Shown here piece by piece: positions 53,682-61,662 of a stretch of DNA of 64,000 bases. The position numbers and the translations under genes are program-made. The stretch is taken from positions 1-64,000 of the forward strand of contig NZ_BDAZ01000026.1 in assembly GCF_001612725.1 (NCBI RefSeq). The letters run 5' to 3'. Source of the DNA: Nocardia anaemiae NBRC 100462 (GTDB taxonomy: Bacteria > Actinomycetota > Actinomycetes > Mycobacteriales > Mycobacteriaceae). Within the stretch, counting starts at the first letter, position 1. Each line of letters starts with the position of its first letter. A model generated the notes under the pieces. It did not search any database. It saw only the letters and a list, made by a program, of their open reading frames with translations, and had not been told where the DNA came from.

Positions 53682-55175
53682 ATGAGACTGCGCGAATCAC
53701 TCGCCCGGCGGGTCTCGGCCATTCCGCTGCGGGTGGGGCTTGTTGTCGCCCTGGTCTTTCTGGCGGCGATGGTGCTGGTCTCCACCGGTTTCGCGGTGAC
53801 CTCCGCGTTGAGTCGATCGCTGACCGCGCGCACCGACGAGCAGCTCTACGATGCCGCTCGTTCGTGGGCCGAACCGCGCGAGATGAAGCAGGTCGTCACG
53901 AATGACGGTGCGACGGTGTGGGTTCCGGCCGACCTGCCACAGGCGCCGCCACCTCGACTGTTCACCGATCAACCCCGCCGCTTCTACGAGTTGCACAAGG
54001 GTCCTGAGGGACAGATCTATCCGGGCACCTCGGTCACGGTCGCAAGCATCGGCACCACACCGGATATCGACGGGCAAACGGCGTCGGTCCCCACGACGGT
54101 CGGCTCGACCGACGGATCCGAAGTGCAGTGGCGTGCCCTGACCACCAGCAATCGGTACGGCTCGACGACCATCGCGCTGCCGCTCACCGATAACCAGGAG
54201 ACGGTATCGCGGTTGATCTACTTCGAACTCGGCACCGGAGCGGCCGCGCTGATCGCGCTCGGTGTGGTCGGGTATTTCGTGGTGCGACGCAGTCTGCGGC
54301 CGCTGCGCAATGTCGAGAAGACCGCTGCGGCGATCGCGGGCGGCGATCTGCATCGGCGCGTTCCGGTGCGCGGTGTCGATACCGAGGTCGACCGGTTGGC
54401 GCGCTCGTTGAATGCGATGCTCGCGCAGATCCAGCACGGCGTCGCCGCGACCGAGGCATCCGAGGAGGACGCTCGACGCTCCGAACGCCGGATGCGCCAG
54501 TTCATCGCCGACGCCAGCCACGAATTGCGTACCCCGCTCACCACGATTCGCGGTTTCGCCGAACTCTACCGCCAAGGCGCGAGCACGGATGCGTCCATGG
54601 TGGTCGGCCGCATCGAGGCCGAAGCCGAGCGGATGGGCCTGCTGGTCGAGGACCTGCTCATGCTCGCGCGCCTCGATGCCAAACGCCCACTCGACCGCAG
54701 TCAAGTGGATCTGCTGACCGTCGCCGGCGATGCGGTGCACAATGCCCAGGCCATGGCGGCGCGCCAGCAACCGCAACGCCCGATCACGCTGGAGGTCTGT
54801 CCGGGCGTCGGCACCATGGATGTGACCGGCGACGAGGCGCGATTGCGTCAAGTGCTGGCCAATCTGCTCGGCAATGCGCTGGCTCACACGCCGACCACCG
54901 CCGCGATCACCGTGCGGCTCACCCCATCCGCCGATGAGGTGCGCATCGACGTCATCGACACCGGCCACGGCCTCACGCCGGAGGCTGCTGCCCGAGTGTT
55001 CGAACGGTTCTATCGCACCGACGATTCGCGCACCCGGGCCAGCGGCGGAACGGGTTTGGGGCTATCAATCGTGCAGGCCCTGGTGGCAGCGCACGGTGGT
55101 CGGGTGAGCGTGGACAGCGAGCCGGGCAACGGTGCGACCTTCACGGTGATCCTGCCGCGTGCGGCGACCGCTTAG
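53682..55175 (+). CDS. Sensor histidine kinase (no adjacent response regulator)
   Basis: A 497-residue two-helix membrane kinase. TM1 is about residues 16-40, an extracytoplasmic domain spans 41-180, TM2 is about 181-203, followed by HAMP and the H-box FIADASHELRTPLTTIRG (His280), the N-box NLLGNALAHTPTT, and ATP-lid DTGHGLTPEAAARVFERFYR with GGTGLGLSIVQALVAAHGG. Similar to PhoR/TrcS-type kinases. Upstream is the PBP-like lipoprotein and downstream, converging, the CqsA-like gene; no response regulator is next to it. Confidence 0.9.
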   Translation: MRLRESLARRVSAIPLRVGLVVALVFLAAMVLVSTGFAVTSALSRSLTARTDEQLYDAARSWAEPREMKQVVTNDGATVWVPADLPQAPPPRLFTDQPRRFYELHKGPEGQIYPGTSVTVASIGTTPDIDGQTASVPTTVGSTDGSEVQWRALTTSNRYGSTTIALPLTDNQETVSRLIYFELGTGAAALIALGVVGYFVVRRSLRPLRNVEKTAAAIAGGDLHRRVPVRGVDTEVDRLARSLNAMLAQIQHGVAATEASEEDARRSERRMRQFIADASHELRTPLTTIRGFAELYRQGASTDASMVVGRIEAEAERMGLLVEDLLMLARLDAKRPLDRSQVDLLTVAGDAVHNAQAMAARQQPQRPITLEVCPGVGTMDVTGDEARLRQVLANLLGNALAHTPTTAAITVRLTPSADEVRIDVIDTGHGLTPEAAARVFERFYRTDDSRTRASGGTGLGLSIVQALVAAHGGRVSVDSEPGNGATFTVILPRAATA

Positions 55176-55176
55176 T

Positions 55177-56397
55177 TCACCGAGTCGGCACGAGTTGTGC
55201 TGCAGTCGGCCTTTCGTAACGCAGCGGTGCCATCGCGCCGAAGTTGTCGCGCAGCTCGGCGCATACCTGGATGAGCCGATCCACCTGCATATCGGTGAGT
55301 CCCGCATGCAGTGCAAAGCGGATGCGCGCACGTTCGGGTGCGGTGGCGGGCCAGCACATGATCGAACCGAAAACACCACGGGCCTCTAGGAAGTCGCGGA
55401 TCGCGATGGTGCGCTCATCCGAACCGGTCTGCAGCGCGACGATTTGACTGGCCGAACCCTCCAGATCGAATTCCAATGCCATCAGCGCACGCCGCACGAC
55501 CGCGGAGATCTCGCGCAGTCGGACCCGCCGCCAATCATCGGTGCGAATCACGTCGAGCGTCGCGGCCAGGCCTGCTATATCGTGCGGCAGCAGTGTCGCG
55601 GAGAAGACCGCGGGGTCGGATTCCATCTTGAAGTAGTCGACGAAATCGATATTGTTCGCGGCGACGAATCCGGCGCGTCCCGCGAAAGCCGTTGCGAGGC
55701 TGGCGATCCGAAACGGCACCCGATCCGTGAGGCCGAGCGCGACCACCATGCCCGCACCGTAGGGCCCGTCGGTGCCGATCGAATGCGATTCGTCGACCAC
55801 CAGCACGCTGCCGGTTTCATCGGCGACATCGCAGATCTGGGTGAGCGGACAGCGACTCCCATTGCTGCTGTAAATCGAATCCACCGCGACGATGCCCGGT
55901 CCGTGTTTGCGGATCTCGTCGCGCAGATGGCCGGGAAAATTGTGCCGGAACGAATATACCGGTGCGCCAGCAGTTTTCGCTCCGTGCCACAGCGACATAT
56001 GCGCAATGTGATCGACATAGACCGGCGTTTGCGCATCGGCGATCGACTGCATCAATCCGGCATTCGCATCCCAGCCCGACTGACACAGAATTCCGCCCGC
56101 CGCCCGCATATGTTCCGCAAGCGTCTTTTCCAGCGCGATCTGCGGATGGTCCGGGCCGTGTAGGAAGACGCCCGACGGCGGCGCTCCCCCGCTCGCGTAC
56201 TGCACGGCCGCGCACATCGCGCCGACGATGTGCGGCTCGCGGGCGAGTGCGAGATAGTCGTTGCTGGAGAGCACGACATCACCCGGCCTCGGTTTGCGGC
56301 CGTGCATAATATGCCGTCCGCCCCATGCGATCGCGACCCGTTCCCGATGGAATCGGTTGACGCGAAAGAATATGCGGTCGGCAACCGACATTGTCAT
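55177..56397 (-). CDS. CqsA-like alpha-oxoamine synthase family protein lacking the PLP lysine
   Basis: A 406-residue fold-type I PLP-family protein most like CqsA/LqsA autoinducer synthases: SNDYLALAREPHIVGAM, LCQSGWDANAGLMQSIAD, VYVDHIAHMSLWHGAKT, HGPGIVAVDSIYSSNG and VLVVDESHSIGTDGPYGAGM. The Asp and His of VDESH are kept. In the Schiff-base segment SLATAFAGRAG the lysine is Thr236 (codon ACG at about 55691-55693). With the usual lysine gone, normal PLP catalysis is doubtful. AAAGGAG precedes ATG 56397. CqsA makes alpha-hydroxyketone signals from acyl-CoA and an amino donor; alternatives are an altered enzyme or a sensor protein. Confidence 0.8.
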   Translation of the reverse strand: MTMSVADRIFFRVNRFHRERVAIAWGGRHIMHGRKPRPGDVVLSSNDYLALAREPHIVGAMCAAVQYASGGAPPSGVFLHGPDHPQIALEKTLAEHMRAAGGILCQSGWDANAGLMQSIADAQTPVYVDHIAHMSLWHGAKTAGAPVYSFRHNFPGHLRDEIRKHGPGIVAVDSIYSSNGSRCPLTQICDVADETGSVLVVDESHSIGTDGPYGAGMVVALGLTDRVPFRIASLATAFAGRAGFVAANNIDFVDYFKMESDPAVFSATLLPHDIAGLAATLDVIRTDDWRRVRLREISAVVRRALMALEFDLEGSASQIVALQTGSDERTIAIRDFLEARGVFGSIMCWPATAPERARIRFALHAGLTDMQVDRLIQVCAELRDNFGAMAPLRYERPTAAQLVPTR

Positions 56398-56506
56398 CTG
56401 AACTCCTTTCACTGCTATCAGCTACTACAGAGCACAACCGAGCAGATTGAATCACTCCGCATCGCCGAATGCGCCGAAATCGCCAACTCGACGCGGCATC
56501 TGTCGC

Positions 56507-56528
56507 CCTAACAGCGGCCTAACAGCGA
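56507..56528. promoter_or_regulatory. Direct repeat upstream of response regulator
   Basis: CCTAACAGCGG at 56507-56517 is followed at once by CCTAACAGCGA at 56518-56528: two copies at 11-bp spacing, the arrangement bound by OmpR/PhoB-type regulators. A further AACAG follows at 56530. It is 20 bp from the regulator's GTG, fitting autoregulation, and may also affect the divergent CqsA-like gene. Confidence 0.5.
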
Positions 56529-56547
56529 CAACAGGCACGATGGTCGG

Positions 56548-57204
56548 GTGCGGGTACTGGTTGTCGAGGACGAGCGGTTGCTGGCCGACGCGATAGCCGA
56601 TGGGCTGCGGCGGCATGCGATGGCGGTCGATGTGGTGTACGACGGCGCGGACGCGCTGGAGCGGGTCGGCGTGAACGACTATGACGTGATCGTGTTGGAT
56701 CGCGATCTACCGACGGTATCCGGGGATATCGTCTGCACCTCGCTCACCGGGGCAGGCAGCGACGCCAGGATTCTGATGCTGACGGCCGCTGCGGCGGTGG
56801 CCGAGCGAGTCGCAGGGCTCGGCCTCGGCGCCGACGACTACCTGACCAAACCGTTCGCATTCGCAGAATTGGTGGCCCGCATTCAGGCGCTGGGGCGGCG
56901 CGCGCGGCCCGCGACGCCGGTGGTGCTCGAGCGAGCCGGGATTCGGCTCGACCCGCATCGGCTTGCCGTCACCCGCGACGGCGAGCCGGTTTCTTTGTCG
57001 CGCAAGGAGTTCGCGGTATTGACCGAGTTATTGCGCGCCGACGGCGGCGTGGTGTCGGCCGAGCAGCTATTGGAGAAGGCATGGGACGAGAACATCGACC
57101 CGTTCACGGGGGTGGTGCGATACACGATCATGATGGTGCGCCGGAAGTTGGGCGATCCGCCGGTGATCGAGACCGAGGCGGGCGTGGGGTACCGCATCCG
57201 GTGA
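56548..57204 (+). CDS. OmpR-family response regulator
   Basis: A 218-residue two-component regulator. Receiver domain residues 1-115 with acidic pocket VVEDER, phospho-acceptor Asp51 (VLDRDLP) and LTKPFAF; winged-helix domain from about 125 to 218 (SLSRKEFAVLTELLRADGG, VVRYTIMMVRRKLG, GVGYRIR). It overlaps the kinase gene in a GTGA. It starts divergently from the CqsA-like gene, 150 bp away. Confidence 0.94.
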   Translation: MRVLVVEDERLLADAIADGLRRHAMAVDVVYDGADALERVGVNDYDVIVLDRDLPTVSGDIVCTSLTGAGSDARILMLTAAAAVAERVAGLGLGADDYLTKPFAFAELVARIQALGRRARPATPVVLERAGIRLDPHRLAVTRDGEPVSLSRKEFAVLTELLRADGGVVSAEQLLEKAWDENIDPFTGVVRYTIMMVRRKLGDPPVIETEAGVGYRIR

Positions 57205-58385
57205 GGGGTCGCACGATTCGGCTCCGGCTCACCCTGCTGTATGCGGGCGCGTTCTTCATCGCCGGGGCGATTCTCGTTGCGCTGATGTATTTCTATCTCG
57301 ATCGGTCGCTGGATCGGCGGCACGGCATGGGTGCCCAGATCCTCGTGCGCGAGTACCTGGCCAAGCGGAACCGGCCGATCGTCACCGAGGAGTTGTACCA
57401 GGCGCTGACCGCGCAAGCAGCCAAGGAGCGCCGCGACACCTTGGAGGCGATGCTCATTTGGTCGCTGGTATCACTCGGCGCGATCGGGATACTCGCCGGT
57501 GGACTGGGTTGGCTGTTGGCCGGGCGAGCCCTGCATCCACTGCAGCAGATCACCGCGACCGCGCGGCGGGTGGCCGATCGCAGCCTGCATGAGCGGATCG
57601 CGCTGACCGGGCCCGATGACGAAATCAAGGATCTGGCAGACACTTTCGACGCCATGCTGGAGCGGTTGGATCGCGCCTTCGACGGTCAGCGACGCTTCGT
57701 CGCCAATGCCTCGCATGAACTGCGCACACCGTTGACCATCAATCGCACGTTGATCGAGGTGGCGCTGGACGATCCCGACGCACCCGAATCGACGCGACGG
57801 CTCGGGGCAACGCTTCTGGAGGTCAATAACCGGCACGAGCGGCTGATCGACGGGCTGCTCGTGCTCGCCAGCAGTGAGCAGCGGCTCATCGAGCGCAGTC
57901 GGGTCGATCTGGCCGAGGTGGTCCGTCGGGTGGTCACGGTCGCGGGCGACGCCGCCGCCCTGGCCGGTATCGAGATCCGGACCGATATCGAGGCGGCTCC
58001 GGTCTCCGGCGATCCGGTATTGCTGGAGCGCCTGGCACAGAACCTGGTGGACAATGCGATTCGCTATAACGTCGACGAAAATGGTTGGGTTTCAATCAGA
58101 TCCGCTAGTTCTGCGGGCAATGCCCAACTCGTCGTGGAGAATACCGGCCCGGTAGTGCCTGCCTTCGAGGTCGACGGACTCTTCGAACCGTTCCGCAGAC
58201 TGTCCTCCGGCGAGCGGGTCGCCGAATCAGCGCATGCACCGAACAGCCGGGGTGCGGGGCTGGGGCTGTCGATCGTGCGGTCGGTCGCGCACGCGCACGG
58301 TGGCGAAGTCCGGGCGACCGCGCGGCCCGAAGGCGGACTCACCGTCACGGTCACCATCGAAAACCGAACGGGCGACGCCGGATAG
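57201..58385 (+). CDS. Sensor histidine kinase
   Basis: A 394-residue kinase, cognate partner of the preceding regulator. TM1 about residues 10-32, short outer loop, TM2 about 85-107, HAMP (RALHPLQQITATARRVADRS), H-box FVANASHELRTPLTINR (His172), N-box NLVDNAIRYNVDENG and GAGLGLSIVRSVAHAHGGEV. GTG 57201 overlaps the regulator's stop by 4 bp. The outer loop of about 50 residues is small; the stimulus is unknown. Confidence 0.92.
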   Translation: MRGRTIRLRLTLLYAGAFFIAGAILVALMYFYLDRSLDRRHGMGAQILVREYLAKRNRPIVTEELYQALTAQAAKERRDTLEAMLIWSLVSLGAIGILAGGLGWLLAGRALHPLQQITATARRVADRSLHERIALTGPDDEIKDLADTFDAMLERLDRAFDGQRRFVANASHELRTPLTINRTLIEVALDDPDAPESTRRLGATLLEVNNRHERLIDGLLVLASSEQRLIERSRVDLAEVVRRVVTVAGDAAALAGIEIRTDIEAAPVSGDPVLLERLAQNLVDNAIRYNVDENGWVSIRSASSAGNAQLVVENTGPVVPAFEVDGLFEPFRRLSSGERVAESAHAPNSRGAGLGLSIVRSVAHAHGGEVRATARPEGGLTVTVTIENRTGDAG

Positions 58386-58400
58386 CGCCGCCCGCGTTCG
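58366..58400. terminator. Bulged hairpin between convergent genes
   Basis: GAACGGGCG pairs with CGCCCGCGTTC allowing a two-base bulge, spanning the kinase stop codon and ending just before the hemophore-like gene's stop. Modest evidence for a shared terminator. Confidence 0.3.
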
Positions 58401-58402
58401 AA

Positions 58403-58795
58403 TCAGTAGTTGTGGCAGGTGTTCGCGATCTGCCGCAGTTTGTCGATTCTCTGCTGGCCCTCGGGCGAATTGCGCTTCTCCTCGATCTTGGTCCGCGCAT
58501 TCGGGTGGTTGTCGAGCCACTGCTGGGCGCGCTGCTTGCGCTGCTCGACCGGCAGCCCGAGGAATTCCTGCAGCTTGGCCTTGCGCTCGGGATGGCTGTC
58601 CAGGCGTTCGGCGAGCTTGGGCGCCTCGGCGTGAACGGCCGCATCCACCTGCGCGAAGCTGCATGTCGTCTCGATCAGTCCGCCGCCGATGCCCGGTTGC
58701 GCCGAAGCGGTTCCAGGAACCAGTAGCGCCCCCGCCGCCAGCAGACCGCCGAGCGCGACAGCGGTTCGCACGAATCCGGTACGGGTGTATGTCAT
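58403..58795 (-). CDS. Hemophore-related secreted protein
   Basis: A 130-residue exported protein of the mycobacterial hemophore-related family (Rv0203-like). The Sec signal peptide (core AVALGGLLAAGALLV) is likely cut after TASA. The mature part is helical with two conserved cysteines, in ETTCSFAQVD and IANTCHNY, that can link the ends, and with the FLGLPVEQRKQRAQQWLDNH block. Rv0203 binds heme; binding here is inferred. Converges with the kinase gene. Confidence 0.87.
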   Translation of the reverse strand: MTYTRTGFVRTAVALGGLLAAGALLVPGTASAQPGIGGGLIETTCSFAQVDAAVHAEAPKLAERLDSHPERKAKLQEFLGLPVEQRKQRAQQWLDNHPNARTKIEEKRNSPEGQQRIDKLRQIANTCHNY

Positions 58796-58885
58796 GACGA
58801 ATGACCCTTTCCATTGGCGATCGAATCACGGCAGGCAGTGCCGCGATCCGATGCACAGTCCACCAGGGTCGGTGTTTGCACAGTG

Positions 58886-59521
58886 CTAGGAACGGCGCAC
58901 GCGGGCGAGCCAGGCTGCCTCGTCGACAATGCTGCCCGGGGTGAGACCTAGTTCCGCTGCCTCCGCGACCGCCTCGCTTACGCGTCCGCGATAGCGTGCG
59001 ACCTCCAGTTCCTCCAACTCCCAGCCCGCACCGAACGCGTCGGAGATCGCGGAGCGGCTGATGCGCGGGCCGAAGCCGGGTTCGGCATCCGAGAGCGCGA
59101 GGATGTGGAGATACCCGCCGGGCTTCAGCACCCGGTGCAGGCTGCGCAGATAATCGGTCGGATCACCGTTGTCGTAGGCGAAGACATGGAACAGCGCACT
59201 GTCGAGAATGGTGTCGTAGCGGGGTTCGTCCCCCAGATCCAACGCATCGGCCACCTCGAACCGCGCGGCCACCCCGTGCTCGCGCGCATTGGCCCTGGCA
59301 TAAGCGATCGCACTGGGCGCGAGATCCACCCCGAGCACGTCATGGCCGAGCTCGGTGAGCCGAATGGTGTGCTCACCGGCACCACACCCCACATCGAGCA
59401 CCGCGCCCCGCATCCATCCCTGCTCGATCAGTTCGAGCACCGCGGGCTGCGGCTCCCCGATCACCCACGGCGCGGACCCGTTGTCATAGGCAGCATTCCA
59501 GAATTCAGCCGGTCGATTCAT
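58886..59521 (-). CDS. Class I SAM-dependent methyltransferase
   Basis: A 211-residue methyltransferase (thiopurine/Methyltransf_25 type). It begins NRPAEFWNAAYDNGSAPWVIGEPQP and has motif I VLDVGCGAGEHTIRLTELG, motif II VLGVDLAPSAIAYARANA and LHRVLKPGGYLHILAL. ATG 59521 is the family start; upstream residues are not conserved. Divergent from a GNAT gene. Substrate unknown. Confidence 0.9.
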   Translation of the reverse strand: MNRPAEFWNAAYDNGSAPWVIGEPQPAVLELIEQGWMRGAVLDVGCGAGEHTIRLTELGHDVLGVDLAPSAIAYARANAREHGVAARFEVADALDLGDEPRYDTILDSALFHVFAYDNGDPTDYLRSLHRVLKPGGYLHILALSDAEPGFGPRISRSAISDAFGAGWELEELEVARYRGRVSEAVAEAAELGLTPGSIVDEAAWLARVRRS

Positions 59522-59571
59522 GCTCCCCAGCCTGCAACCTGAACCAGGGTTCATGTCAACCCGCGCCGGGC

Positions 59572-59577
59572 TACATT
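59572..59577 (+). promoter_or_regulatory. Leaderless-type -10 element
   Basis: TACATT (TANNNT) lies six bases before ATG 59584 with no ribosome site. Confidence 0.45.
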
Positions 59578-59583
59578 GCGTTG

Positions 59584-60084
59584 ATGACCGACTCCGCATA
59601 CCTGCGCCCCGCCCGCCCCGCGGACGCCGAATCCATCGCGGCCATCTGGTACGAAGGCTGGCGCGACGCCCATCTGGGCAATGTCCCCGACGAACTCATC
59701 GCCGTCCGCCCTCAGGAATCATTCGGCGAACGCGCCACACAGCGAATCGACGACACTGTCGTCGCGATCATCGATGACGAGGTCGCCGGTTTCGTCATGA
59801 CCCTCGACGACGAAGTCGACCAGGTCTACCTATCCCGCCGCCACCGTGGCACCGGAATCGCCGCAACTCTGCTCGGTGCCGCCGAGCAGCGCATACGTGC
59901 CGGTGGACATTCGCGCGCCTGGTTGGCGGTAGTTCCGGGCAACACCCGAGCGCGTGCCTTCTACGCCCGGAACGGATGGGTCGATGAGGGCCTTTTCAGT
60001 CACCAGGCGCCTGGACCCGATGGGCCTGTGTCGGTTCCTGCTCACCGATACGTCAAGCAGTTCGATCTCTACCCGGAGAACTAG
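59584..60084 (+). CDS. GNAT-family N-acetyltransferase
   Basis: A 166-residue GNAT acetyltransferase. Motif A (acetyl-CoA pyrophosphate loop) is VYLSRRHRGTGIAATLLGAA, followed by WLAVVPGNTRARAFYARNGW (motif B) and the closing strand. It uses acetyl-CoA; the amine acceptor is unknown. ATG 59584 fits the leaderless promoter better than the TTG at 59581. Confidence 0.88.
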   Translation: MTDSAYLRPARPADAESIAAIWYEGWRDAHLGNVPDELIAVRPQESFGERATQRIDDTVVAIIDDEVAGFVMTLDDEVDQVYLSRRHRGTGIAATLLGAAEQRIRAGGHSRAWLAVVPGNTRARAFYARNGWVDEGLFSHQAPGPDGPVSVPAHRYVKQFDLYPEN

Positions 60085-60269
60085 TTCCGCGTCGAGATTG
60101 CTTCCTCCGCTATCCGCCTCCGGCAGCTCGCCGAGCGCAGCGATATGGCGGTCGAATTCGCCGTGGGCGACCACCATTCGACTGCGTTCGACGCAGCCCC
60201 CGGGCCTGGGCCAGCCCTGCCGACGTTATTACGTTGCCGCATGTCGGATCGAGCTGCCAACATCTCGAG

Positions 60270-60863
60270 ATGACCACCGAGCAACCAGCCGCGCTTGCGC
60301 CCGGAATCGCGCCGCCTCAGCAGATCAACCTGGGTGACCTGCTGCTGCGCCGTTGGCAGCCCGAGGATCTGGTACCACGATTCGACGCGGTCATCGCCTC
60401 CTTCGACCATCTCCATCCATGGATGGACTGGCTCGCCGAACCCACGACACTCGAGCGGCAACGCACCTTCGGCGACGCGATGGCGACGAGTTGGCCGAGC
60501 CCCGACGGAGGTTGCAACTACGGCATCTTCGACCTCGAGGGGACCGTGCGCGGCGTGATCGGACTCCACGACCGTGTCGGTCCGCGCACTCTGGAAATCG
60601 GCTACTGGTGCCATGTCGCGCATACCGGCCGCGGCGTAATCACCCGCTGCGCCGCCGCCCTGACTCGAATCGCGTTGGCCCTCCCCGGCATCGACCACGT
60701 CGAAATCCACTGCGACGAAGCCAATATCCGCAGCGCCGCGATCCCCCGCCGACTCGGATACCGACTCGACCGGATCGCACCACGCGAGGTACGCGCGCCT
60801 GCGGAATCAGGTCGCGGGATGTTCTGGATCATGGATGCCCCGGAAGCTCTGCGCGTCTCCTGA
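60270..60863 (+). CDS. GNAT-family N-acetyltransferase (RimJ/RimL-like)
   Basis: A 197-residue GNAT of the RimJ/RimL kind (Acetyltransf_3): NLGDLLLRRWQPEDLVPRFD, LEIGYWCHVAHTGRGVITRC with the acetyl-CoA loop, and IHCDEANIRSAAIPRRLGYR. ATG 60270 is chosen at the start of conserved spacing; the longer frame adds 12 residues. Separate from the preceding GNAT by 185 bp of sequence without a recognised gene. Confidence 0.87.
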   Translation: MTTEQPAALAPGIAPPQQINLGDLLLRRWQPEDLVPRFDAVIASFDHLHPWMDWLAEPTTLERQRTFGDAMATSWPSPDGGCNYGIFDLEGTVRGVIGLHDRVGPRTLEIGYWCHVAHTGRGVITRCAAALTRIALALPGIDHVEIHCDEANIRSAAIPRRLGYRLDRIAPREVRAPAESGRGMFWIMDAPEALRVS

Positions 60864-60906
60864 GACATGTTCCACGCGAACCGACCAATTACAGGAGTTG
60901 CCTGTC

Positions 60907-61416
60907 ATGGCGGACCGCCACCTGATCGACGTGCACGTGCTGCTCACCGACGGCAATCGACTGCTGCTGACCCAACGCCATGGCAGCGACGCTTTCGCCG
61001 GTCGATGGCATTTGCCATCCGGCAAACTCGATGCGGGTGAACCGATCACCGCAGCCGCCGCCCGTGAGGCATTCGAAGAAGTTGGCGTCACAATTGATCC
61101 CGCCGACCTGCGTGTGGTGCACATTGCGCATGTAGCCGGGTCCGGGCCCGAGCCCCGACTGGGGATATTCCTGCACACGCCACATTGGCGTGGTGAACCG
61201 TTCAACCGCGAGCCGGACAAATGTTCCGCCGTGCAATGGTTTTCGATCGAGCAACTGCCCGACGACATCATCGAGTACCCGGCCGTAGGCATCCGTGCCT
61301 ACCTGGATGGCGAATCAGCATCGTTCAGCGAGCAGGGGTGGTCCCTGCCGGTGGCCAATGACCAGTCGCGCGTGCTGAGCGAGACCAGCTTGTCGGGCGA
61401 GGCAGACGAATACTGA
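60907..61416 (+). CDS. NUDIX hydrolase
   Basis: A 169-residue NUDIX hydrolase. The Nudix box runs from GKLDAGEPITAAAAREAFEE to VGVTID, containing the REAFEEVG metal-binding core. It cleaves a nucleoside diphosphate-linked compound, unspecified. ATG 60907 has AGGAG ten bases upstream. Confidence 0.9.
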   Translation: MADRHLIDVHVLLTDGNRLLLTQRHGSDAFAGRWHLPSGKLDAGEPITAAAAREAFEEVGVTIDPADLRVVHIAHVAGSGPEPRLGIFLHTPHWRGEPFNREPDKCSAVQWFSIEQLPDDIIEYPAVGIRAYLDGESASFSEQGWSLPVANDQSRVLSETSLSGEADEY

Positions 61417-61658
61417 ACGCCGAGAGCGAAATTGAACTCGTGGCGCGCGAATATTTCAGTGTCGCCGAAACCGACCGACGTCTCCCCGATCGCGCCGCTT
61501 TCATCGAGGTCAGGGCCCGGCTCAGAGAGCCAACCGTCTTCATCGACTCGACACAGCCAACCATCGGCTTTGCGCTGGTAGATCGGAGAACTGTCGACGG
61601 GTGCAAGGTCGAGCTTGAAATGGGTTTCTTCGTGGTAGGCGGCAAGCGACGCGCGCAC
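61299..61658 (-). CDS. Possible 119-aa protein or gene remnant after TetR
   Basis: A GTG-started frame 4 bp after the TetR stop codes for a protein-like sequence (SLAAYHEETHFKLDLAPVDS, IYQRKADGWLCRVDEDGWLS, IFARHEFNFALGVQY) with normal codon use. Its last 40 codons run antisense through the NUDIX gene's 3' end, which looks non-native. It may be a real small gene or a gene that lost its stop. The family is not recognised. Confidence 0.3.
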   Translation of the reverse strand: MRASLAAYHEETHFKLDLAPVDSSPIYQRKADGWLCRVDEDGWLSEPGPDLDESGAIGETSVGFGDTEIFARHEFNFALGVQYSSASPDKLVSLSTRDWSLATGRDHPCSLNDADSPSR

Positions 61659-61662
61659 AGAC

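Noticed and set aside
53682-58385. Either neighbouring kinase as a true CqsS-type receptor
   Set aside because: Both have two membrane helices and standard HAMP/HisKA layout, unlike the multi-helix CqsS/LqsS sensors; kept only as a positional association.
59830-60177. 115-aa minus-strand frame starting MVVAHGEFDRH
   Set aside because: Most of it is antisense to the GNAT gene at 59584 and no family is recognised; the first 30 codons lie in the 185-bp gap but are not enough to call a gene.
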